In this document: in pieces, positions 1 to 6,536 of the stretch | Layout of the letters: every line of letters begins with the position of its first letter | How positions within the stretch are numbered: the first letter of the stretch is position 1 | DNA from: Candidatus Bipolaricaulis sp. | GTDB lineage: Bacteria; Bipolaricaulota; Bipolaricaulia; Bipolaricaulales; Bipolaricaulaceae | NCBI GenBank assembly: GCA_020062805.1 | Contig: JAGUVP010000034.1 | Span: 1-9,556 of the forward strand | Reading direction: 5' to 3' | DNA length: 9,556 nucleotides | Notes under the pieces: generated by a model | Told to the model about the DNA's origin: nothing | Database searches by the model: none | The model's input: the letters and a program-made list of their open reading frames with translations, nothing else | Program-made: the position numbers and the translations under genes

Positions 1-1911
1 CTGCGGCGACAGAATGCGACCCTGCTCGCGTTCTTGGGGTTCGTGGCCCCCGTGATCGGGATCCTGGTGGGGGTTACCCGCGGGGCCGAGCAGGGTGCAG
101 CGGTGGCTTTGGCGTACCTGTTCGGTGCGGGCTGTTCGACGATCGCCGCATCGCTGGGGATGATGGCCGCGGTGCGGGCCAATGTGCGCACGGCCGATGC
201 GGCTCGTGCGGGGTTGAGGGCGGCGTTCCCCGTCGCCTACTACGGCGGCGCGGTGATGGGCCTGGCGATCGTGGGCATCTCTCTTCTCGGGATCAGCCTC
301 ATCTACTACGTGGGTCGTGTCTCCCTGGGATGGACGGAGATCGAGGCAGCTCAGGTGGCGCTCGGGTTCAGCTTTGGGGCGAGCGCGCTGGCCCTGTTCG
401 CCAAGGCCGGCGGGGGGATCTTCACGAAGACGGCGGACATCAGCGCCGACCTGGTGGGCAAGGTAGAGCTGGGGATCCCCGAGGACGACCCGCGGAACCC
501 GGCCGTCATCGCCGACAACGTGGGCGATAACGTGGGCGACGTGGCGGGGATGGGAGCCGATCTCGTGGACTCCTACATCGCGGCGATCGTGGCGGCGATG
601 ATCCTCGGCGCCGAGCTTGGGGGCGGTATCTTCACCCTGCTTCCGCTGATGATCGCGGCGGTAGGTCTGTTTGCCTCTATCGCGGGTGTGTTCATGGTCC
701 GCTTCCTCATGCGAGGGGATCCCGGCGCTGCGCTGAACGGAGGGCTCCTCGCGACGTCCGGGTTGTTCCTCGGGCTGCTGTTCGCGGTCACCTACACCGT
801 AGGCCTCCCGGGCCGGGAGTGGCTGGGCGTGTTCTTGCCTACCCTGGCAGGGTTGGGGGCAGGGATCGTGATCGGGCTGACCACGGACTACTTCACCTCG
901 ATTGACCGCCGTCCCACGCTGCGCACGGCGGAGGCAGCGACGAAGGGGGCCGCGATAGCCATCCTCACCGGGTTCTCGTATGGACTGCTGAGCATCGTCC
1001 CTGCCATCCTGGGGATCTGCGTCGCGACGTTCGCCTCGTGGACGCTCGCCGAGCTGTTTGGGGTTGACCCGTTCTACGGGATCGCCGTATCGGCGGTGGG
1101 GATGCTGTCCGTTGTTGCCACGGTCATCTCTGCCGATGCGTTCGGGCCGATCTCGGACAACGCCCGCGGGATCGCGGAGCAGGGGGGGCTTGGTGCAGAT
1201 GCCCTCGCCGTGGCGGACGCTCTTGATGCTCAAGGCAATACATCGAAGGCTGTGACCAAGGGGTTTGCGATCGGAGCGGCAGCCCTCACCGTGCTCGCCC
1301 TGTTTGCTGCGTACACCCACCTTGTGGACATCGATCTCGCTCAGGGGATCAACCTCATCAGCTACCCGGTGATCATCGGCCTGTTCGTCGGGGCGATGAT
1401 GCCACCGCTCTTCTCGGCCCTCCTCATCCTCGCTGTAGGTCGGAACGCAGGGCGGATGGTGGAAGAGGTGCGCCGCCAGTTCCGCGAGATCCCTGGGCTG
1501 ATCGAAGGGGAAGGCAAACCGGACTATAAGGCGTGCGTGGACATCGCGACACGGGGCGCGCTGCGCGAGCTGCTGTTCCCCTGTTCGCTCGCGATCCTCG
1601 TGCCGGTAGCGGTGATGCTCCTGCTGGGGAAGGAAGCTCTGGCGGGGTTTCTGGCCGGGAGCATCCTCACCGGAATCATCTTCGCTCTGTTCATGTCCAA
1701 CTCCGGCGGAGCGTGGGACAACGCCAAGAAGTACGTGGAGACCGGGGCCTACGGCGGCAAGGGATCGGACGCGCACAAGGCAGCGGTCACGGGGGACACG
1801 GTGGGCGATCCGTTCAAAGACACGGCGGGCCCGTCCCTGAACACGATGATTACCGTAATGTCCCTCGTCGCCGAGGTGTTCGCTCCGGTGATCCTTCTCC
1901 TCTGGGCGTAG
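1..1911 (+). CDS. hppA: K+-independent H+-translocating membrane pyrophosphatase, 5' partial
   Basis: An integral membrane pump that couples hydrolysis of pyrophosphate to proton export. The frame is open from base 1, so the gene starts upstream; 636 residues are visible and probably only the first membrane segment or so is missing. The pyrophosphate/Mg-binding block lies at about 406-580 ([37 protein letters not shown]), and the conserved end [17 protein letters not shown] precedes the stop. The cation-dependence motif reads GNTSKAVT at 1234-1257. A Lys (1246-1248), with Thr three residues later, is the signature of K+-independent enzymes; K+-dependent ones have Ala at both sites. All known Na+-pumping members are K+-dependent, so H+ is the likely ion. 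The TAG stop is at 1909-1911 and I see no clear terminator after it. Family and subtype are secure; the physiological role (energy conservation or acidification) is inferred. Confidence 0.97.
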   Translation: MRRQNATLLAFLGFVAPVIGILVGVTRGAEQGAAVALAYLFGAGCSTIAASLGMMAAVRANVRTADAARAGLRAAFPVAYYGGAVMGLAIVGISLLGISLIYYVGRVSLGWTEIEAAQVALGFSFGASALALFAKAGGGIFTKTADISADLVGKVELGIPEDDPRNPAVIADNVGDNVGDVAGMGADLVDSYIAAIVAAMILGAELGGGIFTLLPLMIAAVGLFASIAGVFMVRFLMRGDPGAALNGGLLATSGLFLGLLFAVTYTVGLPGREWLGVFLPTLAGLGAGIVIGLTTDYFTSIDRRPTLRTAEAATKGAAIAILTGFSYGLLSIVPAILGICVATFASWTLAELFGVDPFYGIAVSAVGMLSVVATVISADAFGPISDNARGIAEQGGLGADALAVADALDAQGNTSKAVTKGFAIGAAALTVLALFAAYTHLVDIDLAQGINLISYPVIIGLFVGAMMPPLFSALLILAVGRNAGRMVEEVRRQFREIPGLIEGEGKPDYKACVDIATRGALRELLFPCSLAILVPVAVMLLLGKEALAGFLAGSILTGIIFALFMSNSGGAWDNAKKYVETGAYGGKGSDAHKAAVTGDTVGDPFKDTAGPSLNTMITVMSLVAEVFAPVILLLWA

Positions 1912-1927
1912 CGCGACGGGGGACGAG

Positions 1928-2308
1928 GTGGCGAACGAGCCGAAGAAAGCCTCTCACGCTGTCTCGATCACGGACGCCGCGGCGTCCCTGAAGGCGAATC
2001 CCGCGACGGGGCTGGGGAGGCCAGCGGCAGCAGTGGGAGCGCCGGGGAATCGGGTGTCTTCGGGGTGGTGCCCTCCTGATCTCCAGAGGCTTCTGCACCC
2101 TGCAGACAAGGCATCCACGGGGGAGTTGCAGCAACAGAACAGCCGCCGGCGTCTACGTAACGCTCAAGGCTGTGCCCCATCCGCGGCGTTGGTACCCTTG
2201 GGCGGGAATCACCAGATTGTTGTTGCTGGAGCGCGCCAACTACCGGGGCGGGTTGAGCGAGAGCGGCGACTGTTGGTCCTCCGCCGGCAGGGGGATGTGA
2301 CGTCCTAG
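1928..2308 (+). CDS. doubtful small hypothetical ORF (126 aa)
   Basis: A GTG codon at 1928 lies 16 bp after the pyrophosphatase stop, with a purine-rich GGGGGACGAG just upstream that could serve as a weak ribosome binding site. The first 30 or so residues ([20 protein letters not shown]) look plausible and use G/C-ending codons like the neighbours. The remainder is Arg/Gln/Pro-rich, low in hydrophobic periodicity, and looks like non-coding GC-rich sequence. There is no signal peptide, membrane segment or recognisable motif. It could be a short gene with a frameshift, a decayed gene, or chance. No function is proposed. Confidence 0.2.
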   Translation: MANEPKKASHAVSITDAAASLKANPATGLGRPAAAVGAPGNRVSSGWCPPDLQRLLHPADKASTGELQQQNSRRRLRNAQGCAPSAALVPLGGNHQIVVAGARQLPGRVERERRLLVLRRQGDVTS

Positions 2309-2350
2309 CAGGCTCTTGCGCATGGCCGGCGTTTGGCTGTTGGCTGGGAG

Positions 2351-2357
2351 AGGAGGT
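2351..2357 (+). promoter_or_regulatory. strong ribosome binding site of the permease gene
   Basis: AGGAGGT is a near-perfect anti-16S match but sits unusually close to ATG 2360. Spacing to the next codon, GTG 2363, is more normal (5 nt), so the two candidate starts differ by one residue. Confidence 0.75.
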
Positions 2358-2359
2358 AG

Positions 2360-3616
2360 ATGGTGGAACTGAAGTGGCTAACCCTCGCAGTTTTCGTCGT
2401 GTGCTACGGCCTGATCCTGTGGCGCCGGGTCAAGATCTCCTATGTGTCCGTTGCCTCCGCCGCCATCCTGGTGGCGATCGGAGCGCTCGCCCCGCGGACC
2501 GCGTTCTTCGAAGCGATCGACTGGAACGTCATTGCCATCTACTGGGGCTTCCTCATGGTGTCGATTGTGTTCTCCGAAAGCGGCGTTCCTACACGACTGG
2601 CGAGCTTCCTCGCCCGTCGTTCAAGAACCGAGGGGACGACGCTGCTTGCGCTGTGCGCGCTAAGTGCGTTCCTGTCCGCATTCATGGAGAATGTGGGGGT
2701 CACGTTGATGATGGTCCCGATCGGGTTCTCGTTGGCGAAGGCCGCCGGCTCCTCTCCCACGAAGTACCTCATCTCGATCGCCTGCTCGTCGAACATCGTG
2801 ACCACGGTGACGATGATTGCTGATCCCCCGGCCCTAATCCTGGCCCGGCAGACGGGGATGACCTTCTCCGACTTCTTCTGGTTCCAGGGGAAACCCGGGC
2901 TGGGCCTGATCTCGGTTGCCGCGGTGGCGGTTGGGTTCGTCGTCCTCTACCTCACCACGCTGCGGACGATGAAGAAGACTGTCCACGTTCTGATGGAGAA
3001 GGTGGAAACCCAGACACTTCCCGCTGTGCTGTTCGTGGGCGGCGTTATCGCGCTCGCGATAGCGCCCTACATCGGGGTCCAGATCGGGTACATCGGGGTT
3101 GCGGTGGGGAGCATCGCGCTCGTGCTGGAATGGAAGGGGGCAAAGAAGATCCTTACCGAGTTCGACTGGCACTCGCTCGCCTACATCATCGGCATCTTCG
3201 TGGTCGTTGGTGCGGTGAACCATGTCGGGCTTCTACAGGATCTTGCCAATGGAATCGTGAGGATTGGAATCAGCAGCCCGACGCTAGCCCTGATCTTCCT
3301 CGCCTGGTTCGCGGTTGCCCTGTCGTCGTTCGTGGACAACGTGCCGTTCACGATGCTGATGATCCCGGTCTGCCTGCACATTGCGAACGCCATTGGGATG
3401 GGGAACGCGTTCCCGCTCTTGTTCGGGATGCTCGTTGGGACGGGTCTTGGCGGGAACCTCACGCCGGTAGGGGCGACGGCGAACGTGTTTGCGTGTGGTG
3501 CGTTGGAGAAGGCAGGCCACAAGGTTCGCCTGGGGGAGTTCCTACGGATCGGGGCGCTGTTCAGCATCACCGCTGTGGGTACTGCCCATCTCCTGCTGCA
3601 GCTCATCTGGCTGTGA
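2360..3616 (+). CDS. ArsB/NhaD-superfamily permease (ion transporter)
   Basis: A 418-residue polytopic membrane protein with about 10-11 hydrophobic segments, of usual length for the ArsB/NhaD/P-protein branch of the ion-transporter superfamily. The two inverted halves each carry the family's membrane hairpin motif: FMENVGVTLMMVPI (residues 108-121) with SSNIVTTVTMIADPP (143-157), and FVDNVPFTMLMIPV (324-337) with GGNLTPVGATANVFACG (364-380). These helix-break regions normally bind the ion or anion. Members include Na+/H+ antiporters, arsenite pumps and dicarboxylate carriers; the substrate cannot be read from sequence. No arsR or arsenate reductase gene lies nearby, so an arsenic role has no support. 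AGGAGGT at 2351-2357 is only 2 nt from ATG 2360, so the in-frame GTG at 2363 is an alternative start with better spacing. Confidence 0.92.
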   Translation: MVELKWLTLAVFVVCYGLILWRRVKISYVSVASAAILVAIGALAPRTAFFEAIDWNVIAIYWGFLMVSIVFSESGVPTRLASFLARRSRTEGTTLLALCALSAFLSAFMENVGVTLMMVPIGFSLAKAAGSSPTKYLISIACSSNIVTTVTMIADPPALILARQTGMTFSDFFWFQGKPGLGLISVAAVAVGFVVLYLTTLRTMKKTVHVLMEKVETQTLPAVLFVGGVIALAIAPYIGVQIGYIGVAVGSIALVLEWKGAKKILTEFDWHSLAYIIGIFVVVGAVNHVGLLQDLANGIVRIGISSPTLALIFLAWFAVALSSFVDNVPFTMLMIPVCLHIANAIGMGNAFPLLFGMLVGTGLGGNLTPVGATANVFACGALEKAGHKVRLGEFLRIGALFSITAVGTAHLLLQLIWL

Positions 3617-3691
3617 CGTGCGCCAGAAATGCACACGCGACTCGGCCGACACCCCTCCCCTCGCTCCAAGCACGTACCACTCCACCGGATT

Positions 3692-3895
3692 GGGTTCACC
3701 ACGAACTGCTGGATGCAGTGGGCGGTGTTCGTGTCGCTGGGCCTGACCGCGCTTGTGGTCTACGTTCCGGGCCTGCAGCAGGCGTTCAACACGCGGCCTC
3801 TACGTGTTCAGGAATGGCTTCTCGTGCTGCCCCTGGTGTTCCTGCCCTCGGTCCTCGTGGAGGCGCGCAAGCTATGGGCTGCCCGCCGGACGTGA
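3692..3895 (+). pseudogene. C-terminal remnant of a P-type cation-transporting ATPase
   Basis: Residues encoded here (GFTTNCWMQWAVFVSLGLTA, then YVPGLQQAFNTRPLRVQEW, then a last membrane helix ending VEARKLWAARR) match the final two membrane helices of type II P-type ATPases. That family shows N-x-W-L, YVP-LQ-F-T-PL and the closing E-x-x-K in this order. Nothing else of the roughly 900-residue enzyme is present: no DKTGT phosphorylation site and no nucleotide-binding domain. The frame is open from the permease stop (3616), and an ATG at 3629 gives an 88-aa ORF. Its first 21 residues are basic and Pro-rich with no family resemblance. I infer that deletion or rearrangement removed the rest, with a junction around 3617-3692. 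A misassembly is the alternative. It might still be translated as a two-helix peptide. The TGA at 3893-3895 overlaps the convergent gene's end by 24 bp. Confidence 0.75.
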
Positions 3896-4387
3896 GCGGC
3901 TGCGAGCGGATAGGCCTTCGACCCACGAGCCTAGCGATGGGCCCTCGAGGTCGTGCTCCATGCGCAGCGCAGCTCCGCCATCGTCGTAATAGCGAGCCAC
4001 CCGTCGCACGGTCTGGAATCCGTAATGCTCGTAGAACCGACGGGCACTCACGTTGTCCACCCGCACCTCAAGCCCGAGCCGCGGCACGCCTTGCCGGCGG
4101 GCGACGCTGATCAGCTCGGCAAGCAGCAGACCACCCACGGCCCGCCGGCGGTGGGAGGGTGCCACGGCGAGGTCATGGATGTGCAGGACACGCCCTCTGC
4201 GCGACGAGGACTCGGTGCGGGCGATGAGAAACGCGACCACGCAGGGGTCTTCCGCGACGAGGATCAACGCGTGGCGGTCGTCGAAGTAGGCTGCCAGGAG
4301 CTCTGCGGGCCACGGGTCGGGGAAGCTCGCCTTTTCGATCGCGGCGATTGGGGGAAGATCAGCGAGCGTCGCCCGGCGGACTTTCAC
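3872..4387 (-). CDS. GNAT acetyltransferase, RimI-like
   Basis: A 171-residue N-acetyltransferase of the GNAT fold. It begins KVRRATLADLPPIAAIEKAS, followed by FPDPW, which is typical of RimI (ribosomal protein S18 N-alpha acetyltransferase). The acetyl-CoA loop lies in HDLAVAPSHRRRAVGGLLL (residues 71-89), where Ala replaces the first Gly of the usual R-x-x-G-x-G. Motif B is VRVDNVSARRFYEHYGF (108-124), ending RRVARYY as in RimI. I chose GTG 4387 because it starts exactly at the family N-terminus and lies 22 nt after the stop of the upstream gene. A longer frame to 4510 would overlap that gene with low-complexity Ser/Gly residues. The last 25 residues (after HDLEGP) exceed the usual length and overlap the ATPase remnant. 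Its substrate is unproven. Confidence 0.88.
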   Translation of the reverse strand: MKVRRATLADLPPIAAIEKASFPDPWPAELLAAYFDDRHALILVAEDPCVVAFLIARTESSSRRGRVLHIHDLAVAPSHRRRAVGGLLLAELISVARRQGVPRLGLEVRVDNVSARRFYEHYGFQTVRRVARYYDDGGAALRMEHDLEGPSLGSWVEGLSARSRSRPAGSP

Positions 4388-4409
4388 GGCAGTCCCGGAA
4401 CCGAAGCTG

Positions 4410-4856
4410 CTACGTGCGCTTCCAGAACTGCCAGAACTTTCGGACAGCGAGGCTTGCGCGAACGGTCCCATTCCGGAGTTCGAGGGTGAAGTCCATGACC
4501 CAGTTATCACCGGTTCGGAGTTCGGTGAGGACGCACGTGGCGTTCACGCGACCGGTGAGCTGCCCGGAATCGAGGCGGAGTTCAATCGCCTCCACTCGCA
4601 CATCCCGCACCACCAAGACCGCATCGGCCGCTTGGGTATCCGCCACGATGCGCACGTTCCTCTCGTTCAGGGTCACGGTGAGCCCGTCCATGAACGGCCC
4701 GCGCACCGCCTGATTCGCGGAGTCCCGTTCCCAGTCAGGTGGTCGGATGGCCACCGTGCTCACGTTAGCCAACGGGTCTGGCGTTGGCCACAGCACCACC
4801 AGCACCGCGGTCGCCGCGATCACCAGCGCGGCCCCGATCCACGTCTTCGCCTGCAT
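4410..4856 (-). CDS. membrane-anchored envelope protein, possibly LptE-like (hypothetical)
   Basis: A 148-residue protein with one N-terminal hydrophobic helix (residues 6-23, WIGAALVIAATAVLVVLW) and no Cys lipobox, so it is probably a signal anchor or uncleaved signal. The rest looks like a small alpha/beta fold: VSTVAIRPPDW, then an amphipathic helix, VTLNERNVRIVADTQAADAV, and two long beta-strands. The order (V-x-x-V-A-I, helix, L-x-x-x-x-V-x-I-V, A-D-A-V-L-V) recalls LptE and DUF4136-type outer-membrane lipoproteins, but this is pattern reading only. It ends with an aromatic/basic tail, KFWQFWKRT. ATG 4856 has a strong AAGGAGGAG (4863-4871 on the complement) at good spacing. It is the first gene of a two-gene unit with the acetyltransferase. 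A role in envelope assembly is a guess. Confidence 0.75.
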   Translation of the reverse strand: MQAKTWIGAALVIAATAVLVVLWPTPDPLANVSTVAIRPPDWERDSANQAVRGPFMDGLTVTLNERNVRIVADTQAADAVLVVRDVRVEAIELRLDSGQLTGRVNATCVLTELRTGDNWVMDFTLELRNGTVRASLAVRKFWQFWKRT

Positions 4857-4862
4857 CCTTCT

Positions 4863-4920
4863 CTCCTCCTTGACCGACCCGGCGGGGGTATTCTACCGGA
4901 GCGGCCGGTGATCCTGTGAC
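4863..4920 (-). promoter_or_regulatory. promoter and ribosome binding site of the minus-strand unit
   Basis: Read on the minus strand, TAGAAT at 4895-4890 is a good -10 box. A weak -35 candidate, GTCACA (4920-4915, 4 of 6 consensus bases), lies 19 bp further upstream. Transcription would begin near 4883, giving a leader of about 27 nt that contains AAGGAGGAG 6 nt before ATG 4856. Confidence 0.5.
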
Positions 4921-5093
4921 GAGGAAGGACGGCGGAGAAGAAGGTCGTCACGGACTACATTCCTGATCCTTGCCGCACGTGCGGTCTCTTTCCTGGAGGG
5001 TTGCCGTTCCCTCGTCGCGAAGCTGCTGTGGCCGCGAAAGCTCTTGAAACCTGCTCCTGACTGGCGCTGGAGCGACAGAGGTGATGAACGCAC
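4921..5093. other. divergent intergenic region, no gene seen
   Basis: Together with the leaders on both sides, the non-coding space between the two divergent transcription units runs from 4857 to 5261. The open frames here are short and not protein-like. A perfect 12-bp palindrome, CCGCACGTGCGG, lies at 4973-4984; it could be an operator, but one such match is expected by chance in a window of this size. No tRNA or other RNA gene is visible. Confidence 0.6.
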
Positions 5094-5128
5094 TTGTCGA
5101 TGGGTTCCACCTGTGTATACTATAGTCA
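5094..5128 (+). promoter_or_regulatory. sigma70-type promoter of the riboswitch-controlled locus
   Basis: TTGTCG (5094-5099), a 16-bp spacer and TATACT (5116-5121) form a good vegetative promoter. It stands out because the surrounding DNA is GC-rich. Transcription should start near 5128, giving a leader of about 135 nt that contains all of riboswitch 1. A second A/T-rich hexamer, TATAGT (5121-5126), overlaps its 3' end. Confidence 0.65.
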
Positions 5129-5181
5129 CCTATAAACCCCGAGACCCGGGGAGGGAGGGGGTGCCGGGCAACTGACCTCGA

Positions 5182-5261
5182 CCGTCCGATAAGGGCAAAC
5201 CCACGGCAACGTGGGGACGCAAAGCCGACAGATCCCTCAGGGATGGCTGGGTTGCCGAAAC
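5182..5261 (+). promoter_or_regulatory. cyclic-di-GMP-I riboswitch 1 (GEMM-I aptamer)
   Basis: The conserved core is directly readable. GGGCAAACC (5193-5201) leads into the stem CCACG/CGTGG closed by a GCAA tetraloop (5201-5214). GGGACGCAAAGCC follows (5214-5226), then the P3 stem ATCCC/GGGAT (5232-5244), and the closing strand GGCTGGGTTGCCGAAAC (5245-5261). The GNRA loop docks into P3 in this class. The conserved 3' end stops one base before ATG 5262, and no classical ribosome binding site is present: only GGG (5249-5251), itself inside the aptamer's 3' strand. Ligand binding could therefore block the start region directly. Upstream GGCAAC (5167-5172) can pair with GTTGCC (5251-5256) and may be the competing strand. 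That is inference. Confidence 0.95.
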
Positions 5262-5735
5262 ATGGTCAGGAAAGCGGTTGTGCTGGTGATGGCTGTACTG
5301 ATGGCCGGGAGCGCCCTGGCGTGGGCGAGCGCAACGACCGTCAGTTCCCAAGCTGCACTGACCATCCCTGCGCTCACCCGTATCTCTCTTGCCGGGACCT
5401 CGACTGCAGGGCAGGAGATCTCGGTCTCGGTGGAGGTTCCCACAGCGGCAGCTCATGCTTCAGGGTTCGTTGAGTTGAGAAGGGCTGTCGTTCTTGTCGT
5501 GCGTAGCAACGTGCCGTGGACGCTCGTGGTGCGACCTGCCGACCTGTCTTCCCAAGGGGTCGAGGTCCGTACCGGGCGTGGAGAATACCGGCCCGTTCGG
5601 CCGGAGGGGCTGGTTCTCGCCAGAGGAACACCGGGAGTGCATGAGATTCTGCTCGACTACCGGCTTGTGCTCGATGGCGGGGCTGGGTGGAGCGGTGGGC
5701 GCACGCTCACCCTGGTGTACGCGGTTGAGGGATAA
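5262..5735 (+). CDS. secreted WxL-like protein 1, under riboswitch 1
   Basis: A 157-residue protein with a clear signal peptide: basic MVRK, a hydrophobic core to about residue 20, and probable cleavage after ALAWASA (residue 24). The mature part is beta-rich. TIPALTRISLAGTS (34-47) aligns with TVPTLIRLALSTS of the next gene. VPWTLVV (84-90) corresponds to the W-x-L motif shared by all three secreted proteins. EILLDYRLVL (128-137) and RTLTLVYAV (147-155) correspond to their last strands. It is the most diverged of the three, lacking the A-x-Y-D-A-G segment and the FTYTLTAP ending. ATG 5262 is chosen because the upstream in-frame GTG (5211) lies inside the riboswitch and ahead of the signal peptide. 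It probably acts at the cell surface, under c-di-GMP control. The exact function is unknown. Confidence 0.88.
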   Translation: MVRKAVVLVMAVLMAGSALAWASATTVSSQAALTIPALTRISLAGTSTAGQEISVSVEVPTAAAHASGFVELRRAVVLVVRSNVPWTLVVRPADLSSQGVEVRTGRGEYRPVRPEGLVLARGTPGVHEILLDYRLVLDGGAGWSGGRTLTLVYAVEG

Positions 5736-5881
5736 GGATGCCCACGGCGCTGGACAGACGTGACGTGGGGGAGTGGACGATGGCGAGAGGGCCGCGCGTT
5801 GCCGCCGTACCATGGGCGGCAACGGAGGTGAGAGCGGGCGGTAGGCCGTTCCGAGCAGAGACGGCTGGTTCTACACAAGGA
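5736..5881. other. intercistronic spacer upstream of riboswitch 2
   Basis: This spacer separates secreted protein 1 from riboswitch 2. A frame opening at 5738 runs through the riboswitch to 6010 but is not protein-like. No convincing -10 box is visible, so riboswitch 2 probably lies on the transcript from the 5094-5128 promoter. A weak 5-bp stem GCCGT/ACGGC lies near 5846-5866. The main structure is the hairpin listed separately. Confidence 0.5.
5797..5824 (+). repeat. perfect 10-bp inverted repeat (RNA hairpin)
   Basis: CGTTGCCGCC (5797-5806) and GGCGGCAACG (5815-5824) are exact reverse complements around an 8-nt loop. No T-run follows, so it is not a standard intrinsic terminator. It could protect the upstream mRNA end or separate the two riboswitch leaders. 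Its right arm, CGGCAAC, is also complementary to GTTGCCG in the closing strand of riboswitch 2 (5956-5962), so it might compete with aptamer folding. Confidence 0.6.
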
Positions 5882-5966
5882 GAGGTGAACGAACAGGCAA
5901 ACCCAGGGCGACCTGGGGACGCAAAGCCACAGATCTCCCCCGTGGAGATGGCTGGGTTGCCGAAAC
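5882..5966 (+). promoter_or_regulatory. cyclic-di-GMP-I riboswitch 2 (GEMM-I aptamer)
   Basis: This is a second complete aptamer. GGCAAACCC (5896-5904) leads into the stem CCAGG/CCTGG closed by a GCGA tetraloop (5903-5916). GGGACGCAAAGCC follows (5916-5928), then the P3 stem ATCTCC/GGAGAT (5933-5949), and the closing strand GGCTGGGTTGCCGAAAC (5950-5966). The last 20 bases are identical to riboswitch 1, while the P2 and P3 stems differ by compensated changes. That supports conservation of structure rather than a recent simple duplication. Unlike riboswitch 1, it is followed by a separate expression platform hairpin and a strong ribosome binding site. Confidence 0.95.
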
Positions 5967-5967
5967 G

Positions 5968-6002
5968 CCTCCAAAGAAGTGCAACACAAAACTTCTTGGA
6001 GG
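5968..6002 (+). promoter_or_regulatory. hairpin hiding the ribosome binding site of secreted protein 2
   Basis: CCTCCAAAGAAGT (5968-5980) pairs with ACTTCTTGGAGG (5991-6002): 12 bp with one bulged A and a 10-nt loop. The right arm contains GGAGG (5998-6002), the ribosome binding site 7 nt before ATG 6010, so the folded hairpin would block translation. No T-run follows, so control should be translational. The left arm starts one base after the aptamer. GAGG at 5882-5885 just before the aptamer could capture CCTC (5968-5971) when P1 forms. That would free the ribosome site and make this a c-di-GMP ON switch. The direction is inference. Confidence 0.75.
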
Positions 6003-6009
6003 TGCAGTG

Positions 6010-6519
6010 ATGAAAGTTCGCATGCTGATTATTGGTTCTTTGGCTCTGGGGCTGCTTGTGAGCGTGGTGGGGATGGCGCAGGTCACTCAGGGTTCGACGG
6101 CTCAGTTCACGGTGCCCACGCTGATTCGGCTCGCCCTCTCGACGAGCACGATCAACTTCAAGGCATTGACTGAGGCCGACTACGACGCTGGCCAGAAGAC
6201 GCTGCTGTCTGCACAGGGCATCCAGATCTGGAGCAACAAGGACTGGACCCTGACGGTTGCTGCCAATGCGGGCACATGGACCGGTCCGTGGGCGAAGCCT
6301 TCCACCGACCTCCTGTGGCGGGCCGCCACGGCGGACAAGCGCGTGTCCTCGCACGTGAGCACCTTCACCGGGCTGGCGACCGGGGCAACGCAGGTCGCCG
6401 CTGGAACGAAGGGCGGTAACATCGAGCTCTCGATGGACTTCCGCGTGCTCGTGAGCTGGGAGAACGACCCCGCCGGTGACTACAGCGTGGGGTTCACCTA
6501 CACGCTTACCGCTCCATAA
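6010..6519 (+). CDS. secreted WxL-like protein 2, under riboswitch 2
   Basis: A 169-residue exported protein with a signal peptide (MKVRM, then a hydrophobic core) probably cleaved near VVGMA/Q (residue 23). The mature part is almost all beta: TVPTLIRLALSTSTINF (34-50), the motif ADYDAGQ (56-62), DWTLTVAANAG with the W-x-L at 79-81, IELSMDFRVLVSW (138-150), and the end DYSVGFTYTLTAP (157-169). A proximal W-x-L plus a distal Y-x-x-x-L/F-T-W/Y-T-L is the layout of the WxL cell-wall-binding domain of Firmicutes, here in a shorter form. I call it WxL-like, not a proven member. GGAGG at 5998-6002 supports ATG 6010 over GTG 6007. With its well-formed ribosome site and simple build, it could be the major product of the locus. 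Confidence 0.9.
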   Translation: MKVRMLIIGSLALGLLVSVVGMAQVTQGSTAQFTVPTLIRLALSTSTINFKALTEADYDAGQKTLLSAQGIQIWSNKDWTLTVAANAGTWTGPWAKPSTDLLWRAATADKRVSSHVSTFTGLATGATQVAAGTKGGNIELSMDFRVLVSWENDPAGDYSVGFTYTLTAP

Positions 6520-6536
6520 TGAGGATTCGACGATGG

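Larger units (their letters stand above)
1912..2359. other. 448-bp interval without a convincing gene
   Basis: This stretch lies between the pyrophosphatase and the permease. One open frame (1928-2308, GTG start) is listed separately at low confidence. The frame ending at 2300 is also open for some distance but has no family resemblance. I looked for tRNA, SRP RNA, RNase P RNA and tmRNA signatures and found none. No T-run terminator is visible. The last bases carry the ribosome binding site of the permease. The stretch may hold decayed coding sequence. Confidence 0.6.

Noticed and set aside
2360..3616. Specific arsenite efflux (arsB) assignment
   Set aside because: The superfamily motifs fit, but there is no ars regulator, reductase or ATPase nearby, so the substrate is left open.
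3130..4110. 326-codon plus-strand open frame across three gene regions
   Set aside because: It is a different frame from the permease and the ATPase remnant and antisense to the acetyltransferase. The product is Arg/Pro/Gly-rich with no motif. Long shadow frames are common in GC-rich DNA.
4390..4510. N-terminal extension of the acetyltransferase to 212 residues
   Set aside because: The extra 41 residues are Ser/Gly-rich, overlap the upstream gene's coding end, and precede the exact family N-terminus.
4973..4984. Perfect 12-bp palindrome CCGCACGTGCGG as an operator
   Set aside because: About two such palindromes are expected by chance in a window of this length, and it is not positioned over either promoter.
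5121..5138. Minus-strand sequence TAGGTGACTATAG resembles a phage SP6 promoter
   Set aside because: It lacks two bases of the SP6 core, there are no phage genes around, and the bases are better explained as part of the plus-strand sigma70 promoter region.
5211..5261. GTG 5211 as the start of secreted protein 1
   Set aside because: It lies inside the aptamer core and would put 17 extra residues before an obvious signal peptide beginning at ATG 5262.
5738..6010. Small plus-strand gene between secreted proteins 1 and 2
   Set aside because: The frame crosses a perfect hairpin and the whole of riboswitch 2, and the product is not protein-like.
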